Position numbers and translations under genes: made by a program. Shown here piece by piece: positions 7,063 through 7,337 of a stretch of 7,337 nt of DNA (positions within the stretch are counted from its first letter, which is position 1; every line of letters starts with the position of its first letter). This DNA comes from an uncultured Bacteroidales bacterium (GTDB taxonomy: Bacteria; Bacteroidota; Bacteroidia; Bacteroidales; Bacteroidaceae), in assembly GCA_937901185.1 (NCBI GenBank), contig CALCHR010000136.1, positions 1 to 7,337 of the forward strand. The letters run 5' to 3'. The notes beneath the pieces are model-generated. The model did no database searches, had not been told where the DNA came from, and saw only the letters and a program-made list of their open reading frames with translations.

Positions 7063-7132
7063 ACAGATACAAGACAATAGACACGAGATATGAGACAATA
7101 TGATTGTCTTGTGTCTCGTGTCTTGTTTCTAA
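7063..7132. repeat. Palindromic array of degenerate 7-base units (NNNGACA, then TGTCTNG)
   Basis: From 7063 the sequence falls into consecutive 7-base units: ACAGATA, CAAGACA, ATAGACA, CGAGATA, TGAGACA. A 7-base centre ATATGAT (7098-7104) follows, then TGTCTTG, TGTCTCG, TGTCTTG, TTTCTAA. The right half is the reverse complement of the left in type. As RNA, 7079-7099 and 7103-7123 can pair over 21 positions with three G-U wobbles and a 3-base loop. There is no adjoining T-run of terminator length. The array lies between the pepD end and the convergent LamG fragment. Confidence 0.75.
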
Positions 7133-7133
7133 A

Positions 7134-7337
7134 TTATTTGATATGTTCATAAAGGAAACCATAATTAATAAAGTAAGTGTAATTGTTTCGGTAATAGAAT
7201 CTGGGAGCGCCGTTGTTATAGATCTCGTAGTTATGGTAGGTATTGTTGCCAAGCTCGTTATCGAGGTTACCCAAGATAACTCCGCCTCTGCCGGAAATAT
7301 TGGAGGGCAGATAAACGGTAGCCTCCATAGTCTTGGG
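7134..7337 (-). CDS. LamG/concanavalin-like domain protein fragment, 5' end outside window, probably cut short at 3' end
   Basis: The frame is open from the window edge to TAA at 7134-7136, giving 67 residues. The pattern MEATVYLPSN, SGRGGVILGN, YEIYNNGAPRFYY resembles the first strands of LamG-like (Laminin_G_3/concanavalin-type) domains in Bacteroidetes surface proteins, which bind or process glycans. Such domains usually continue for another 80-120 residues. Here the protein ends about 15 residues after RFYY, right at the edge of the heptamer array, so its 3' part is probably lost. The ATG at 7328 is internal to the domain and is unlikely to be the real start. The family assignment rests on pattern recognition and is moderate. 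Confidence 0.55.
   Translation of the reverse strand, partial: PKTMEATVYLPSNISGRGGVILGNLDNELGNNTYHNYEIYNNGAPRFYYRNNYTYFINYGFLYEHIK

Noticed and set aside
6888..7133. Minus-strand frame extending the InlB/GEVED-like protein upstream of 6887, through the GTG at 6974
   Set aside because: These codons are antisense to pepD and to the heptamer array, contain no signal peptide and do not resemble a beta-sandwich domain. The frame is open by chance.
5730..7337. LamG fragment and InlB/GEVED-like protein as one gene broken by a single stop codon
   Set aside because: They are in the same frame, but the roughly 245 bases between them are pepD 3' end on the other strand plus heptamer repeats, so they were not one continuous gene.

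Overview
The window looks like part of a Bacteroidales chromosome, most likely Prevotella-like. Start codons sit in AT-rich leaders without Shine-Dalgarno sequences. The secreted protein at the right ends in the type of C-terminal tail (VYNIAGVKVG, then LPKGIYVVGKKK) common in Prevotella and Bacteroides, and the large PurL enzyme and LamG-type surface fragment also fit. No tRNA, rRNA, insertion sequence, CRISPR array or prophage gene was recognised.

Layout. (1) Positions 2-1624 (+): the 3' part of purL, covering the second half of FGAM synthase including the whole glutaminase domain, closed by a strong intrinsic terminator at 1673-1719. (2) 1793-3832 (+): a probable two-gene unit, a PanE-type ketopantoate reductase followed 84 bases later by a membrane-anchored alpha/beta hydrolase. 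(3) 3833-4291: a gene-free convergent interval with several hairpins and three 21-base units carrying CCTAGG and AAATTT palindromes. (4) 4292-5479 (-): an unrecognised polytopic membrane protein with a signal peptide, an extracytoplasmic SH3-like part and a glycine-rich cytoplasmic tail. (5) 5730 to about 6887 (-): a secreted InlB-repeat/GEVED-like protein that has lost its N-terminus, followed by its own terminator at 5673-5706. (6) 6888-7055 (+): the last 55 codons of a pepD dipeptidase, without the rest of the gene. (7) 7063-7132: an inverted array of heptamers. (8) 7134-7337 (-): part of a LamG-like protein that runs off the window.

The main result is the junction near 6888. The N-terminal codons an ORF caller would give the minus-strand secreted protein are exactly antisense to a clear PepD C-terminus. 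Two genes on opposite strands are therefore cut at the same place, which means a DNA rearrangement or an assembly chimera. Bases right of 6888 form a plausible small locus of their own: the pepD end, a palindromic heptamer array, and a convergent LamG fragment.

The genes do not form one pathway. purL (purine synthesis) and panE (pantothenate/CoA synthesis) are housekeeping genes. The envelope proteins to the right are accessory. I see no convincing new multi-gene system. The best leads are the junction, the two repeat structures and the orphan membrane protein.
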